In this document: one piece after another, positions 1 to 9,677 of the stretch
Layout of the letters: the number at the start of each line of letters is the position of its first letter
How positions within the stretch are numbered: the first letter of the stretch is position 1
Origin: JAICQM01 sp963781555
GTDB taxonomy: Bacteria; Chloroflexota; Limnocylindria; QHBO01
Assembly: GCA_963781555.1 (NCBI GenBank)
Contig: CAWAGB010000001.1
Coordinates: forward strand, 1-64,000
DNA length: 64,000 bases
Reading direction: 5' to 3'
Notes under the pieces: generated by a model
Database searches by the model: none
The model's input: only the letters and a program-made list of their open reading frames with translations
What the model was told of the DNA's origin: nothing
Made by a program: the position numbers and the translations under genes

Positions 1-721
<721 letters not shown>

Positions 722-832
722 GCCGGAACCCTGTCGACACGTGCGGCCCGGCGCCCTGGGCCTGAATTCAGTCCTGGAGCGCCCGCAGCCAAACCTCCCG
801 CCGCTCACAGTCGGCCTGCTGGGAGAGGCGGC

Positions 833-1967
833 ATGATCGGGCGCGTGAATACCCGATACCAGCCCCTGTTCGAACCGCTGACCCTGCGCAGCGGCGTGCA
901 GCTCCGCAACCGCCTCGTGATGGCCCCGATGACCACCACCTCCTCGACCGAAGATGGCCGCGTGACCGACGCCGAACTCGACTACTACGCCAAGCGCAGC
1001 CGTAACCTGGGCATGGTGATCACCGCCTGCGTCAACGTGACCGCCAACGGCCAGGGCTTTCCCGGTGAGATGGGCGCCGACCGCGACGACCTGATTCCCG
1101 ACCTGCGCCGCCTCTCCGGGCGCGTGCAGGCCGAGGGGGCGAAGGCCGTGCTGCAGATCTTCCACGGAGGCCGGATGTCCCCGCCCGCCCTGGGGACGGC
1201 GACGTGGTGAGCGCCAGCGCCGTGCCCGCCGAGCGCCCCGGTTCGGCGACGCCGCGTGAGCTGAGCGGCGACGAGGTGCGCGAGATGGTCGCGGCCTTCG
1301 GCGAGGCCACCCGCCGCGCCATCGAGGCGGGCTACGACGGCGTCGAGATCACGGCGCCAACGGCTACCTGCTGCAGCAGTTCTTCTCGCCGCACAGCAAC
1401 CGCCGCACCGACGAGTGGGGCGGCGACGTGCAAGAAGCGCACGGCCTTTCCGCTGGCCGTCGTGGAGTCGGTCAAGGCCGCCGTGCGCGAGCACGCGACC
1501 CGTCCCTTCCTGGTCGGCTACCGCTTCTCGCCCGAGGAGCCCAGACGCCCGGCATCAGCATGCCCGACACGCTGGTGCTGCTCGACGCCCTCTCAGCGCA
1601 GGACCTCGACTACATTCACGTCTCGCTGCAGAAGTACGACAGCCAGCCGCACAGCGGCGACCTGAGCCAGTCGAGCCTGAAGACCGTGCTGGCCCACCTG
1701 AACGGCCGCACGCCCCTGATCGGCGTCGGCTCGGTCTGGAGCGCCGACGACGCCCTGGCCGTGCTGAAGGCCGGCGCCGAGATGGTCGCCCTGGGCCGCT
1801 CGCTGGTGGTCGAACCCGACTGGGCCCAGAAGGTTCAGGACGGTCAGGAGGCCAGCCTGGGGACCGAGATGGCCACGGACGAGCAGGCGCAGCTCGTGGT
1901 GCCCGACGCGCTCTGGAAGCTCATTCTGGGCGCGCCCGGCTGGTTCCCGGTGGTCCAGCCCGCCTGA
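833..1967 (+). pseudogene. NADH:flavin oxidoreductase / old yellow enzyme family, frameshifted
   Basis: FMN-dependent ene-reductase family protein (TIM barrel, cytoplasmic). The start ATG at 833 follows a purine-rich GGGAGAGG at 821-828. The N-terminus reads YQPLFEPLTLRSGVQLRNR and VMAPMTTT, the typical family opening; later stretches match too (LQIFHGGRMSPPAL, YDGVEI, QQFFSPHSNRRTDEWGG, VGYRFSPEE, GVGSVWSADDALAVLKAG, MVALGRSLVVEPDW). About four frame changes, near 1190, 1352, 1430 and 1542, break it; joined, the product would be about 375 residues, normal for the family. It ends in front of a strong bidirectional hairpin. The substrate cannot be told from sequence. Confidence 0.88.
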
Positions 1968-1989
1968 GCGATAGACGAACTTCAGACGA

Positions 1990-2030
1990 GAACAGGTGGC
2001 CCGGATGCATGCGGGCCACCTGTTCTTTTG
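1990..2030. terminator. Bidirectional intrinsic terminator
   Basis: A perfect 14-bp inverted repeat (GAACAGGTGGCCCG at 1990-2003, its complement at 2012-2025) has an 8-base loop and runs into TTTT at 2026-2029. It sits between the convergent oxidoreductase (ends 1967, plus strand) and DHH phosphoesterase (ends 2037, minus strand), so it can serve both. Confidence 0.88.
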
Positions 2031-2036
2031 CCGTCC

Positions 2037-3087
2037 TTACCTCAGCCCGGCGCGGCTCAGCTCGGTCTGGGCGCTCGCCTCGAAGGCCGCCTTCACCGTC
2101 TCGAAGTCGCCCTGCACGGTGGCGCCGGCCGCCGGAACGTGCCCGCCGCCGCCCAGGCTGACCGCGATGTTCTGCGCGCTCACCCGGCCACGGCTTCTGA
2201 GCGACACCTTGACGTGCGTGCCGTAGTCCTTGAACAGGCAGGCGAGTTCGGTGCCCCGGGCACTCCGGATGGTGTTGACGTACGATTCCACGTCGTCCCA
2301 CTCGGCCCCGGCGCGCGCCAGCATGGCGTCGTCCACGCGGGCCGAGACGATCAGGCCGTCCGGGCTGAAGGCCATGCTGCCCAGCACTTCTTTCAGCAGG
2401 GCGAAGTAGCGCGGCGGGTTCTGCGAGAGCCGGTCGTTGATCCAGGAGAGCTGCGCGCCGCGCTCGACGAGCTGGGCGGCCTGACGCAGCACGGCGGGCG
2501 TGGTGCTGGCGAACCGGAACGAGCCGGTGTCGGTGTTCAGACCGGTCAGCAGCGGCGTGGCGATCTCTGGCGTCCAGGCCTGGCCCGCCGAGGCCAGCAG
2601 CACCTCGGCGATGTCGGCCACCATACCCGCCGTGGCCGCCTGCGTCGGATCGACCAGTCCCACGTCGGACCGGCGGACGTTGGTGCCGTGGTGGTCGACG
2701 TTCAGCACGCGCCCGGTGAAGGTGGCCACGCCGCCCGCCCCCTCGGCCCCCGCCACGCGCCGCACGTCGGCGTTGTCCACGTCGAGCACCACCAGCAGCG
2801 CGCCCTCGGGCCAGCTCGCCAGGTCGGGCCGTACCTCACCCGGAGCGGTCAGGAATTCGAGGTACTCGGGCACCTTCATGTAGGTCTGGGCCTGCACGCC
2901 CACGGCCTGCAGGGCGCGCTGCAGGCCCAGGCAGCTGCCGAGCGCGTCTCCGTCGGGGTCGACGTGCGCCAGGATCACCACCTCGCCCCGGTGGGCGGCG
3001 AGTTCACGGGCGATCTGGTGGACGAGTTCGGTGTAGCGCGGTTCGGGTGCGTTGCTGGGAAACGGGGTTGCCGGTGGGGGTGGTCAT
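2037..3087 (-). CDS. DHH-family phosphoesterase, NrnA-like (oligoribonuclease / pAp phosphatase), one frameshift
   Basis: Cytoplasmic Mn-dependent phosphoesterase of the NrnA type, which in this family degrades nano-RNA and 3',5'-pAp. The metal motifs are all visible: HVDPDGDALGS near the N-terminus, DVDN, the signature VDHHGTN, and the C-terminal DHHA1 glycine motif GGGGHVPAAG. The real start is the ATG at 3085-3087; a single extra base in the short A run near 3059-3062 shifts the first twenty codons out of frame (corrected N-terminus MTTPTGNPVPSNAPEPRYTE). A TATGCT hexamer lies only 6 bases upstream of the ATG, so the mRNA is probably leaderless. Corrected length, about 349 residues, suits the family. 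NrnA is known by family; which substrate dominates here is inference. Confidence 0.9.
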
Positions 3088-3093
3088 GCGGCC

Positions 3094-3099
3094 AGCATA
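3094..3099 (-). promoter_or_regulatory. -10 element TATGCT for the DHH phosphoesterase (leaderless)
   Basis: TATGCT on the minus strand ends 6 bases before the ATG at 3087. Confidence 0.55.
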
Positions 3100-3182
3100 C
3101 CGTGACCCGGCGGCGTGTTCAGGGGCGCCTCGCCCCGGCGTCCTCCCCCCATCAGGGCCCGGGAAATCGGCGGCGGGCCTGA

Positions 3183-3188
3183 TAGAAT
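3183..3188 (+). promoter_or_regulatory. -10 element TAGAAT for the 3197 gene (leaderless)
   Basis: TAGAAT with 8 bases to a GTG start at 3197. There is no Shine-Dalgarno in between, so transcription would start at the start codon. Confidence 0.6.
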
Positions 3189-3196
3189 GAGAGCCC

Positions 3197-3940
3197 GTGT
3201 CCGAGTCTTCCTCCACGCTGGCCCAGGCGCCCGGCGACCTGCCCGCAGCCGCGCCCAGAGGGCAGCGGCTGAACCTGGCCGCCCTGACGGCCGAGGAGCT
3301 TCAGCGGCTGCTCGGCGAGTCGGCGGCCCAGCGGCGCATGCCCGAGATGAGTCAGGCGCGGCTGGAGGGGCGGGCGGTACCGGGCGACCTCGTACCCAGA
3401 GAGCAGGAGTACCAGTTGCAGCCCGAGAAGAGCTGGGGCGCGACACCGGAACTCGCCCGCCAGCTCACCGCGCTCCGCTCCGAGCTGACGCAGGCCGGGG
3501 CGTGCGACCTGGGTGTGTTCTATCAGCCGCTGCTGAGCGAGGGCCGGCACCTGCGCGCCTTTCTGCTGGCCCCCGACACCGCCCTGGCCCTGCGCTGGAG
3601 CGAGACGCCGGAATCGCGGTCGAGCGCCCCTTCACTGCTGGCCGCCACCCTGATGCGCGACCGCGCCAGCGGCACGGCGGCGGTGCTGAGCAGCACCTCG
3701 GTCCTGCCGTTCGTGCCCACCCAGAGCGAGGAGATCGACGCCCGGCTGTACCAGGGGGCGTCCACCCAGGCGCTGCTCGACGCGCACCGCACCCAGGTCC
3801 TGCGGCACGGCCGGGGCGTGCGGCTGGGGCTGGTCGCCGGACACGAACAGGCCGACTGGCTGAAGGTCTTCACCGCCGTGCGCCAGCTCAACCTGGCCGC
3901 CTGGACGCGGCGCGGGCTGCTGGTGCCGGACACGCCCTGA
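3197..3940 (+). CDS. Hypothetical protein (Deinococcus-like segment)
   Basis: A 247-residue cytoplasmic-looking protein with an intact frame, one of the few in this segment. GTG start at 3197 is supported by the TAGAAT hexamer 8 bases upstream. The first 40 residues are Ser/Ala/Pro-rich and then read LNLAALTAEELQRLLG, an amphipathic helix like those in small interaction modules. The C-terminal 150 residues are a compact alpha/beta region (ACDLGVFYQPLLSEG, LPFVPTQSEEIDARLYQG, VRQLNLAAWTRRGLLVPD) with no catalytic motif I can name. It is divergent from the DHH gene and followed 62 bases later by the HAD gene. I do not recognise the family. Confidence 0.75.
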   Translation: MSESSSTLAQAPGDLPAAAPRGQRLNLAALTAEELQRLLGESAAQRRMPEMSQARLEGRAVPGDLVPREQEYQLQPEKSWGATPELARQLTALRSELTQAGACDLGVFYQPLLSEGRHLRAFLLAPDTALALRWSETPESRSSAPSLLAATLMRDRASGTAAVLSSTSVLPFVPTQSEEIDARLYQGASTQALLDAHRTQVLRHGRGVRLGLVAGHEQADWLKVFTAVRQLNLAAWTRRGLLVPDTP

Positions 3941-3991
3941 CCCACACGGAAGGCTAGGCCACCTCCTCCTGGCAGAGGCGCCGGAATGAGA

Positions 3992-3997
3992 TAGTAC
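3992..3997 (+). promoter_or_regulatory. -10 element TAGTAC for the HAD gene (leaderless)
   Basis: TAGTAC with only 5 bases to the ATG at 4003. Confidence 0.5.
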
Positions 3998-4002
3998 CAG
4001 CC

Positions 4003-4647
4003 ATGACTTCTCAGGCAGAGCAGACACCGACACGCCACGTGGCCTTCGACTGGGGCGGCGTCTTCACCATCGGCACCTTCGACGGCCGCTCGACCGGGCG
4101 GCTGGCCGAGCGGCTGGGCCTGGACGTGTCGGCGGTGCGCGAGAGCTACTTCCGGCACGTGCGGCACCTGGAGGTCGGGGCCTGGACACTGCGGCAGTTC
4201 TGGACGGTGCTGGCCGAGGAGACCGGGGCCGCGCAGGCCGACCCGGCCTTCGGCTACGACGACTTCGAGGCGCTGTACCTGGGCAGCGTCCTGCACAACG
4301 AGCCGATGTACGCGCTGCTCGCCCGGCTGCCGCAGCACGTGCGGGTCGGCCTGCTGAGCAACAACTACCCGGTGGTGAGCGACCATCTGCGCGCCCTGGC
4401 GGCCTTCGCACGGCTGCACAATCCGGTCTTCAGCAACGAGATCGGTCTCAAGAAGCCCGACCCCGCCTCGTTCGCGGCGCTCGAGACGGCGATGGGCGTT
4501 CCGGCCGCTCAGGTGGCCTTCGTAGACGACGTGCAGGAGAACATCGACGCCGCCGAGCGCGCCGGATTTCACGGGCTGATCTACGACCATACCCAGCACG
4601 CCGACTTCGAGCGGCGGCTGGCGGACTGGTTGAATCCGGCCCATTGA
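4003..4647 (+). CDS. HAD-IA family hydrolase
   Basis: Haloacid-dehalogenase-like phosphatase of 214 residues. Motif I is FDWGGV near residue 11 (nucleophile Asp followed by Trp-Gly-Gly in place of the usual Asp-x-Asp, as in HAD proteins of the YihX / epoxide-hydrolase-N kind). Motif II is LLSNN near residue 110, motif III the Lys in KKPDP, and motif IV VAFVDDVQENIDAAERAG. The cap domain lies between motifs I and II. The substrate is probably a small sugar or organic phosphate, but nothing in the neighbourhood fixes it. The gene is intact in a region where most others are frameshifted. Confidence 0.9.
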   Translation: MTSQAEQTPTRHVAFDWGGVFTIGTFDGRSTGRLAERLGLDVSAVRESYFRHVRHLEVGAWTLRQFWTVLAEETGAAQADPAFGYDDFEALYLGSVLHNEPMYALLARLPQHVRVGLLSNNYPVVSDHLRALAAFARLHNPVFSNEIGLKKPDPASFAALETAMGVPAAQVAFVDDVQENIDAAERAGFHGLIYDHTQHADFERRLADWLNPAH

Positions 4648-4724
4648 GGGGCCGCCAACCGGGCGAGCGGGCGAGACGAAGAACAGGTGAACCCGGGTGC
4701 GGCGACGCGCTCTTCCCGGCGCGG

Positions 4725-4730
4725 TACAGT
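4725..4730 (+). promoter_or_regulatory. -10 element TACAGT for the 4737 gene (leaderless)
   Basis: TACAGT with 6 bases to the GTG at 4737. Confidence 0.5.
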
Positions 4731-4736
4731 GTGGCC

Positions 4737-5132
4737 GTGAGCGATTTACAGGGCGCCGACCCGCAGAGCGCAGAGGCCCAGACCACCCCCGCAGGAAGCG
4801 CCGGACGCGCCGCGATTCGCCTGCTGCAGGGATATCTGTGGCATCCGGCCGACGCCGACCTCGATCTGGAGTCGTACCTGCCGCGCGAACTCGACGACGC
4901 CTACCTGCTGTGGGACGTGGTGCGCCCGCCGTTCGCCTTTTTCGAGAACGGCGAGCCGACCGCCCACCAGACCTTCTACCAGTTCACGGTGCTGCAGGTG
5001 TTCGACGCCCGCCCGGCCGCCGCCGATCTCAACGCCGACGCCAAGGCCGCCTCGGACGCCCTGGGGCCGCTGCTGGAAGCCACGCCGGGCGGCGTCGGCT
5101 GGCAGCTCTGGGAAGACCTGAGGGAGCTGTAG
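4737..5132 (+). CDS. Small hypothetical protein, Deinococcus-Thermus-type DUF
   Basis: A 131-residue soluble protein with start GTG chosen from the TACAGT hexamer just upstream; longer upstream reading is arginine-rich and not convincing. Visible features are RLLQGYLWHP, LPRELDDAYLLWDVVRPPFAFFENGE and TFYQFTVLQVFDA, which suggest a small ferredoxin-like alpha/beta fold. I recall Deinococcus-Thermus-only families of this size and look (DUF3208 type) but cannot confirm that. The next gene starts 2 bases after its stop, so the two are probably translated together. Function unknown. Confidence 0.7.
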   Translation: MSDLQGADPQSAEAQTTPAGSAGRAAIRLLQGYLWHPADADLDLESYLPRELDDAYLLWDVVRPPFAFFENGEPTAHQTFYQFTVLQVFDARPAAADLNADAKAASDALGPLLEATPGGVGWQLWEDLREL

Positions 5133-5134
5133 GC

Positions 5135-5344
5135 GTGCCCGACCAGACCCGCGCCCTCTGGCTCGATCTGCACGTCCAGAACGATCTACACCCCCGGCGC
5201 TTCGACGCGCTCGACACGCTCCGCTTCTACCTGCGCAAGGTCGAGCGCCTGAGCGAGGAAGCCATCGCCGAACTCACCCAGACCGGCGTGGTGGCCCCGC
5301 CCCTGTCGCGGCTGGTATACCGGCTGGAGCGCCCGTTTCAGTGA
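5135..5344 (+). CDS. Small hypothetical protein (69 aa)
   Basis: Begins with GTG 2 bases after the previous stop and overlaps the next GTG (GTGA at 5341-5344), so it is the middle cistron of a coupled series. The product starts MPDQTRALWLDLHVQND and contains a charged helix LRFYLRKVERLSEEAI; no known motif. Its placement between a small DUF gene and a DJ-1/PfpI gene is the main argument that it is real. Confidence 0.6.
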   Translation: MPDQTRALWLDLHVQNDLHPRRFDALDTLRFYLRKVERLSEEAIAELTQTGVVAPPLSRLVYRLERPFQ

Positions 5345-5986
5345 TCCCTCCGGCACAAGACGACCAGGATCAGGACGTCGCCGCCGCCGCCGATCCCGGC
5401 CCACAGGTGGCGATCGTGGTGTATCCGGGCGTGAGCGAGCTGGAGGTCGGGCTGATGCTCGGCCTGCTGACGCCGCTGGGCGGGCCGGCCAGCGGCGGAA
5501 CTCCGGACGCCGCCGCCCTGACGGTGGCGCGCACGCGGGGCAGCGTGCTGTGCGCGGCCGGACTCGTCTGCACGCCGCAGCTGATCTACGCGGCCGTGCC
5601 CCCGCACTGGCGGGCGTGTTGATTCCGGGGGGCCAGGGAGCGCAGAAGGTGGACGAGACCCGGCCACCCGGGCGTTTCTGGCACAGGCGCGGGCGGCGAG
5701 GCTGCCGGTGGGCATGGTGGGCGGCGGCCTGCTGCTGGCGGGCGAGTCGGGCCTGCTCGGCGGCCGGGCCGTCGGCTGTCCGGCCGCGCTCGCCGACACC
5801 GTGTGGGGCTACAGCCCAGACGATGTGCGGTCCGGCGAGATGGTGAGCGACACGCCCCCGGACGCGGCCGCGATCTACAGCGGTCCCGGCGGGCTGGGCG
5901 CGGCCCCGGTGGTGCTGGCGCTCATCTCCCAGCTGTGGGGCCATAAGCAGGCGAGGCAGGCGGCGGCACGGGTCGGCCTGCCGTGA
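5341..5986 (+). pseudogene. DJ-1/PfpI-like (class I glutamine amidotransferase-like) protein, frameshifted
   Basis: Joined across two frame changes (near 5601 and 5662) the product is about 214 residues. It opens with VAIVVYPGVSELEVG, the usual first strand of DJ-1/PfpI proteins, has GVLIPGGQGAQK for the oxyanion region, and VGMVGGGLLLAGESGLLGGR where the nucleophile elbow should be. In this elbow the usual Cys is replaced by Gly (VGGG), so a classical cysteine catalytic site is not seen; this may be real or an effect of the poor sequence. It is coupled by GTGA overlap to the upstream 69-aa gene. Function in stress or regulation is only a family guess. Confidence 0.65.
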
Positions 5987-6244
5987 CCGTGGAGTGGCTG
6001 ACGCGTGCTCCCCGGAACAGGAACGGCGCCCGAACTCACCGCACCTGACCTGCTGGCCCTGACCTCCGACCCGGAGGTGCTGGAGGCCGGGGCCGGAATC
6101 GAGACCAGCTCCGGTCAGGACGCCTCGGGGCAGCGCCGGTATCGCCTGCGCGTCAGCCACGACGAGGCCGAGACGGTGGCCCTCACCCGAGACGCCCTGA
6201 TGCGTGCGGGCAGGCGGCTCAGGCTGCGGGTCTTCCTGGTCTGA
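5983..6244 (+). CDS. Small hypothetical protein, probably one frameshift
   Basis: A GTG at 5983 overlaps the stop of the DJ-1-like gene (CCGTGACC), but the convincing reading frame (APDLLALTSDPEVLEAGAG, RYRLRVSHDEAETVALTRDA, RLRLRVFLV) starts one base out of phase near 6005-6030. A single base error near 6010 would join them into a protein of about 86 residues. The C-terminal strand-helix-strand pattern looks like a small ferredoxin-like fold. No family recognised. Confidence 0.5.
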
Positions 6245-6288
6245 ACCACACGGGTTCCGCCTCGCTGTGGCCGGGTCAACCGTTCTTG

Positions 6289-6727
6289 TCAGCCGATCGT
6301 CTCGCGGAGCCAGTCTTCCCCGCCCAGCTGGTGCGCCAGGGTGGCGGCCAGCCAGGGCAGCGCGTCCGGCGGCAGCTGCAGCGGGTCGAACCAGCCACCT
6401 CGCTGCACTCGGAAACCGCCTCCGGCTCGCCCTGCCAGTCTTCGCCAGAAACAAGAAGTCGGCCCCGCGCACCCCGGCGTCGACGTAGCGGGCGATTTCC
6501 GAGGCCGCAGGTGGCCTCTGACCGTCACGCCGACCTCCTCGAGCGTCTCGCGGGCCGCCGCCTGGGCCAGCGTCTCGGTGTCTTCCACATGGCCGCCGGA
6601 GGCCCCACAGGCCCGCGCCGTAGCTCGCTCCGTCCGAGCGGCGGCCGAGCAGCACCTGTCCGTCGGGGCGGCGCAGAATGAGCCAGCTGACGAGGTGGAA
6701 GGTGAGCGATTGGACTGTATCCGACAT
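6289..6727 (-). pseudogene. NUDIX hydrolase, frameshifted
   Basis: Nucleoside-diphosphate-linked hydrolase of about 145 residues after joining three frame changes (near 6600, 6520 and 6440). The start ATG at 6725-6727 gives MSDTVQSLTFHLVSWLILRR, a strand leading into GQVLLGRRSDG. The Nudix box is complete: G, five residues, E, seven residues, then REtLEEVG (GHVEDTETLAQAAARETLEE). The C-terminal part reads WFDPLQLPPDALPWLAATL. Specificity (ADP-ribose, dNTP or other) is not visible. It diverges from the riboswitch-thiB unit. Confidence 0.85.
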
Positions 6728-6733
6728 GGCGGC

Positions 6734-6739
6734 AGTCTA
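6734..6739 (-). promoter_or_regulatory. -10 element TAGACT for the NUDIX gene (leaderless)
   Basis: TAGACT on the minus strand with 6 bases to the ATG at 6727. Confidence 0.55.
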
Positions 6740-6751
6740 GGCCAGACGCGC

Positions 6752-6757
6752 TACACT
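6752..6757 (+). promoter_or_regulatory. -10 element TACACT for the riboswitch-thiB transcript
   Basis: TACACT about 9 bases before the first riboswitch base; back to back with the NUDIX -10 element. Confidence 0.45.
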
Positions 6758-6765
6758 CGGCCTGC

Positions 6766-6848
6766 GTCACCGGGGGTGCCTGACACGTTCAGGCTGAGAA
6801 CATACCCCAGGAACCTGAACCGGGTCATACCGGCGGAGGGAGAGTGGC
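6766..6848 (+). promoter_or_regulatory. TPP (thiamine pyrophosphate) riboswitch
   Basis: The conserved thi-box is plain: GGGGGTGCC at 6772-6780, GGCTGAGA around 6792-6799, ACCC, then GAACCTGAACCGGGTCATACC at about 6811-6831 and GGCGGAGGGA closing. It lies upstream of the thiamine-binding protein gene. Downstream, CCCCTT (6905-6910) can pair with AAGGGG (6921-6926), and that AAGGGG is the best Shine-Dalgarno for the ATG at 6934. TPP binding therefore probably controls translation by hiding the ribosome site; no terminator T-run is present. Confidence 0.93.
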
Positions 6849-6933
6849 CGCCGACCAGCAGGATGCCGTACCTCGCCGCACCCGGACTGGTCGGGCGTAT
6901 TCCACCCCTTGCAGGACGCGAAGGGGAACGAAG

Positions 6934-7961
6934 ATGAAGAAGGGAATGATTTCAGGTGTACTCGTTTCGGCGGTGCTGGCGCTGGCCACCACCGCTGCGG
7001 CCCAGCAGGCGCAGACCCTCACGGTCATCACCCACGACAGTTTCGAGGTGAGCAAGAGCCTGATCGCCGCCTTCGAGAAGGCCAACAACGTGCGCGTGCG
7101 CTTCATCAAGGGCGGCGACGCCGGCGAGAGCTGAACAAGCTCATCCTGAGCAAGGCCGCCCCGATCGCCGACGTGGTGTACGGCCTCGACAACACGCTGC
7201 TGCCCCGCGCCGAGGCGGCCGGCCTGCTCACACCCTACACCAGCCCGCTGAGCGCCAGGGTGCCGGCCGAGTACCGGCTGGGCGGCCTGCTGAGCACGGT
7301 CGATACCGGCTACGTGGCCTTCAACTACGACAAGAGCTACTTCGCCAAGGCGGGCCTGAAGTTGCCCACCACCCTGGCCGAGCTGAGCGGGCCGCAGTAC
7401 GCCAGACTGACGGTGGTCGAGTCTCCGGCCACCTCGAGCCCCGGCGCGGCCTTCTACCTCGCCACCGTGCAGGGCTTGGGCCAGGACGGCGCCCTGAAGT
7501 GGTGGAGAACGGCCCGCCAGAACGGCATGAAGGTCACGCGCGGCTGGACGCAGGCGTACAACCAGGACTTCTCGCTGTACGGCGGCAAGTACCCGATCGT
7601 GCTGAGCTACGCCAGCAGCCCGGCCGCCGAGGTGTTCTACAGCGAGGGCAAGCTGAAAGACGCGCCCACCGGCAACCTGTTCCTGCCGGGCAGCACCTTC
7701 TTGCAGCTCGAGGGCGTCGGCGTGCTGAAGGGCAGCAAGCAGCCGGCCCTGGCCCGCAAGTTCGTGGACTTCATGCTGAGCCCCGCCGTGCAGGCCGACT
7801 TTCCCAACCGGATGTGGGTGTACCCGAGCGTGCAGGGCGTGAAGCTCAGCGACGTCTGGAAGTTCTCGCAGAAGCCTGACGTGAGCGTGGCCCCGGCGGC
7901 CCTGCTGAACCGTGCTCCGGCGCTGACCGACCTGTGGGTGACGCAGGTGCTGAGGAACTAG
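6934..7961 (+). CDS. thiB: Thiamine ABC transporter substrate-binding protein ThiB, one frameshift
   Basis: Periplasmic binding component of the ThiBPQ thiamine/TPP importer. A signal peptide is evident (MKKGMISGVLVSAVLALATT then AAAQQ, cleavage near residue 23). The mature part has LTVITHDSFEVSK, IADVVYGLDNTLLPRAEAAGLL, DTGYVAFNYDKSYF, VTRGWTQAYNQDFSLYGGKY and a PGSTFLQLEGVGVLKG region, all typical of the ThiB family. A frame change near 7130 (just after GGDAGE) splits an otherwise complete 340-residue protein. The upstream TPP riboswitch independently supports the thiamine role. thiP follows 50 bases later. Confidence 0.92.
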
Positions 7962-8011
7962 GACCCGGTGACTGGCAGGCGACCGACTTCACGGCCAGCC
8001 CGGAGACAGGG

Positions 8012-9012
8012 ATGAAGCAGCGGCTCATCAGCGTCCTGCTCGCCCTCCTGCCGCTGCTGTTCCTGCTGGCCTTTCTGCTGGCGCCGCTGCTGCGGGTGCT
8101 GGGCATCGGCGGGGCGAGCCTGGGAATCCTGGGGCAGGGGTACTTTCAGGGACGGCTGCTCTGGACGCTGTGGCAGGCCACCCTCAGCGCCGGGCTGGCC
8201 CTGCTGGTCGGCGGGCCGTTGGCTTACCTGCTGGCCCGCTACCGGCTGCCCGGCAAGGAACTGCTGCTGCGGCTGTTGCTGCTGCCGTTCGTGACGCCCA
8301 CGCTGGTCGCGGCGCTCGGCCTGCTGAGCCTGTTCGGGCCGCGCGGACTGACGCGCCTCGACCTCTCCGAGACGCCCACGCTGATCGTGCTGGGCAACCT
8401 GTTCTTCAACCTGCCGACTCATCGTGAGGCTCGGCTACGCGGCTTTGTCCGGGTTCCGCCGGGTCTGAACGCCGCCGCGCGCACGCTGGGGGCCTCGGGA
8501 AGGAAGGCGGCCCTCGAGCGTGTCGCTGCCGCTCGCCTGGCCCGGCCTGGCGGCGGGCGCGGTGCTGGTGTTCCTGTACAGCTTCCTGAGTTTCGGACTG
8601 CCGCTGCTGCTCGGCGGCGAGAAGCTACGCCACGCTGGAGGTCGAGATCTACACCCTACCGCCTACGAGCTGAGGCTGCCGGAAGCCAGCGCCCTGATCC
8701 TGGTGCAGCTGGGCGTGACGCTGGCCGCGCACGCTCGCTGTACCTGCGGCTGGGCCGGGGCGGGAGTCGGGGGTGGCGGTGGCCCGTGATTTGCCCCGGC
8801 CGCGCGGCTGGCGGCCCTGGCACCTACGCGCTGACCGGGGCGGTGCTGCTGCTGTGCTTCGCTCCGCTGGTCGCGGTGGCGGTGCGCAGCGTCAGCGGGC
8901 GGGCGGGGCCGACGCTGGCCTTCTGGCAGGGGCTGGGAAGCAGCGATCCGTCTCTGGGCCTGATGCTCGGCAATACCCTGCGCTTCGCGGCCGTGACGCT
9001 GCTGTGCGCGGT
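8012..9012 (+). pseudogene. thiP: Thiamine ABC transporter permease ThiP, frameshifted and cut at the chimeric join
   Basis: Inner-membrane permease of the ThiBPQ importer, a fused two-half protein usually of about 500-540 residues. ATG at 8012 opens a first membrane helix (KQRLISVLLALLPLLFLLAF). The first half has ALLVGGPLAYLLARYRLPGK and LPFVTPTLVAALGLLSLFG; the binding-protein-dependent transport EAA region is recognisable as LNAAARTLGASG, and the second half starts with LALAWPGL and LTGAVLLLCFAPLVAVAVRS. The frame breaks at about 8418 and several more places to 8800. At LGNTLRFAAVTLLCA the sequence stops being permease-like and continues as antisense YihY, so roughly the last 180 residues and any thiQ are lost. 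Confidence 0.85.
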
Positions 9013-9627
9013 GAGGAAGGCCACGAAGATCAGGAGAAACGGAACCACCAGGCCGATGAGCGAGATTGCCAGCTCGCCACCCGGTACGGTGCGGATGACG
9101 CCGCCGGCTGCCTCCTGGAGGATGCCGGTCACGATCCCGATCACCAGGCTCGCGGCGGCCAGCAGGCCGGTGATGCCCATGAGCACGAGCCCGAGGACCT
9201 TCTCCCCGATGAAGCCGCGCGGCTTCGTCGCCTCGAACGCCCGACCGATGCCGCCGGAGATCGAGGAAAACACGCCGAGCGCGCTCCACGCCAGGAACAG
9301 CGCGCCGATGATCGTCACCCCGCCGCGTCCCTCGATTACCGCGTCGATGATCCCGCCGATCGTCTCAGGGTCGAGCGGAGAGCCGGCGGCCACCTGGTCG
9401 ACGATCACCTGGCGCGCCTCGCTCTGGCCAAAGAAGAGGCTGAACACGACGACCCCCAGCACCAGCAGCTGGAAGAGGGACAGCACAGAGAAGTAGGCCA
9501 TGCTGCCGGCGTACTGCAGCGCCTCGTGGGCCATGAAGCCCGAGATCGCGCGGCGACCCACGCGGGTCCATCGGTGATCCAGGCTCCAGGCGTCGAGTGA
9601 CGCGATGAGCTCCTTGAGGCGATTCAT
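9012..9627 (-). CDS. YihY/BrkB family membrane protein, C-terminus missing at the join
   Basis: Integral membrane protein of the YihY/virulence factor BrkB family (once called ribonuclease BN). From the ATG at 9625-9627 it reads MNRLKELIASLDAWSLDHRW, then HEALQYAGSMAYFSVLSLFQLL, the family's conserved first helix, LFLAWSALGVFSSISGGIGRAF, and further helices to VVPFLLIFVAFL, where homology ends abruptly. The missing part is about 90 residues including the last helix. Function in this family is not settled. It diverges from the LigD-Pol gene, 50 bases away. Confidence 0.88.
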
Positions 9628-9665
9628 CGGTACGTCCGTCCTCGCAATCCGCGTGCCCCACGCGC

Positions 9666-9671
9666 TACGGT
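9666..9671 (+). promoter_or_regulatory. -10 element TACGGT for the LigD-Pol gene (leaderless)
   Basis: TACGGT with 6 bases to the ATG at 9678. Confidence 0.55.
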
Positions 9672-9677
9672 ACGCGC

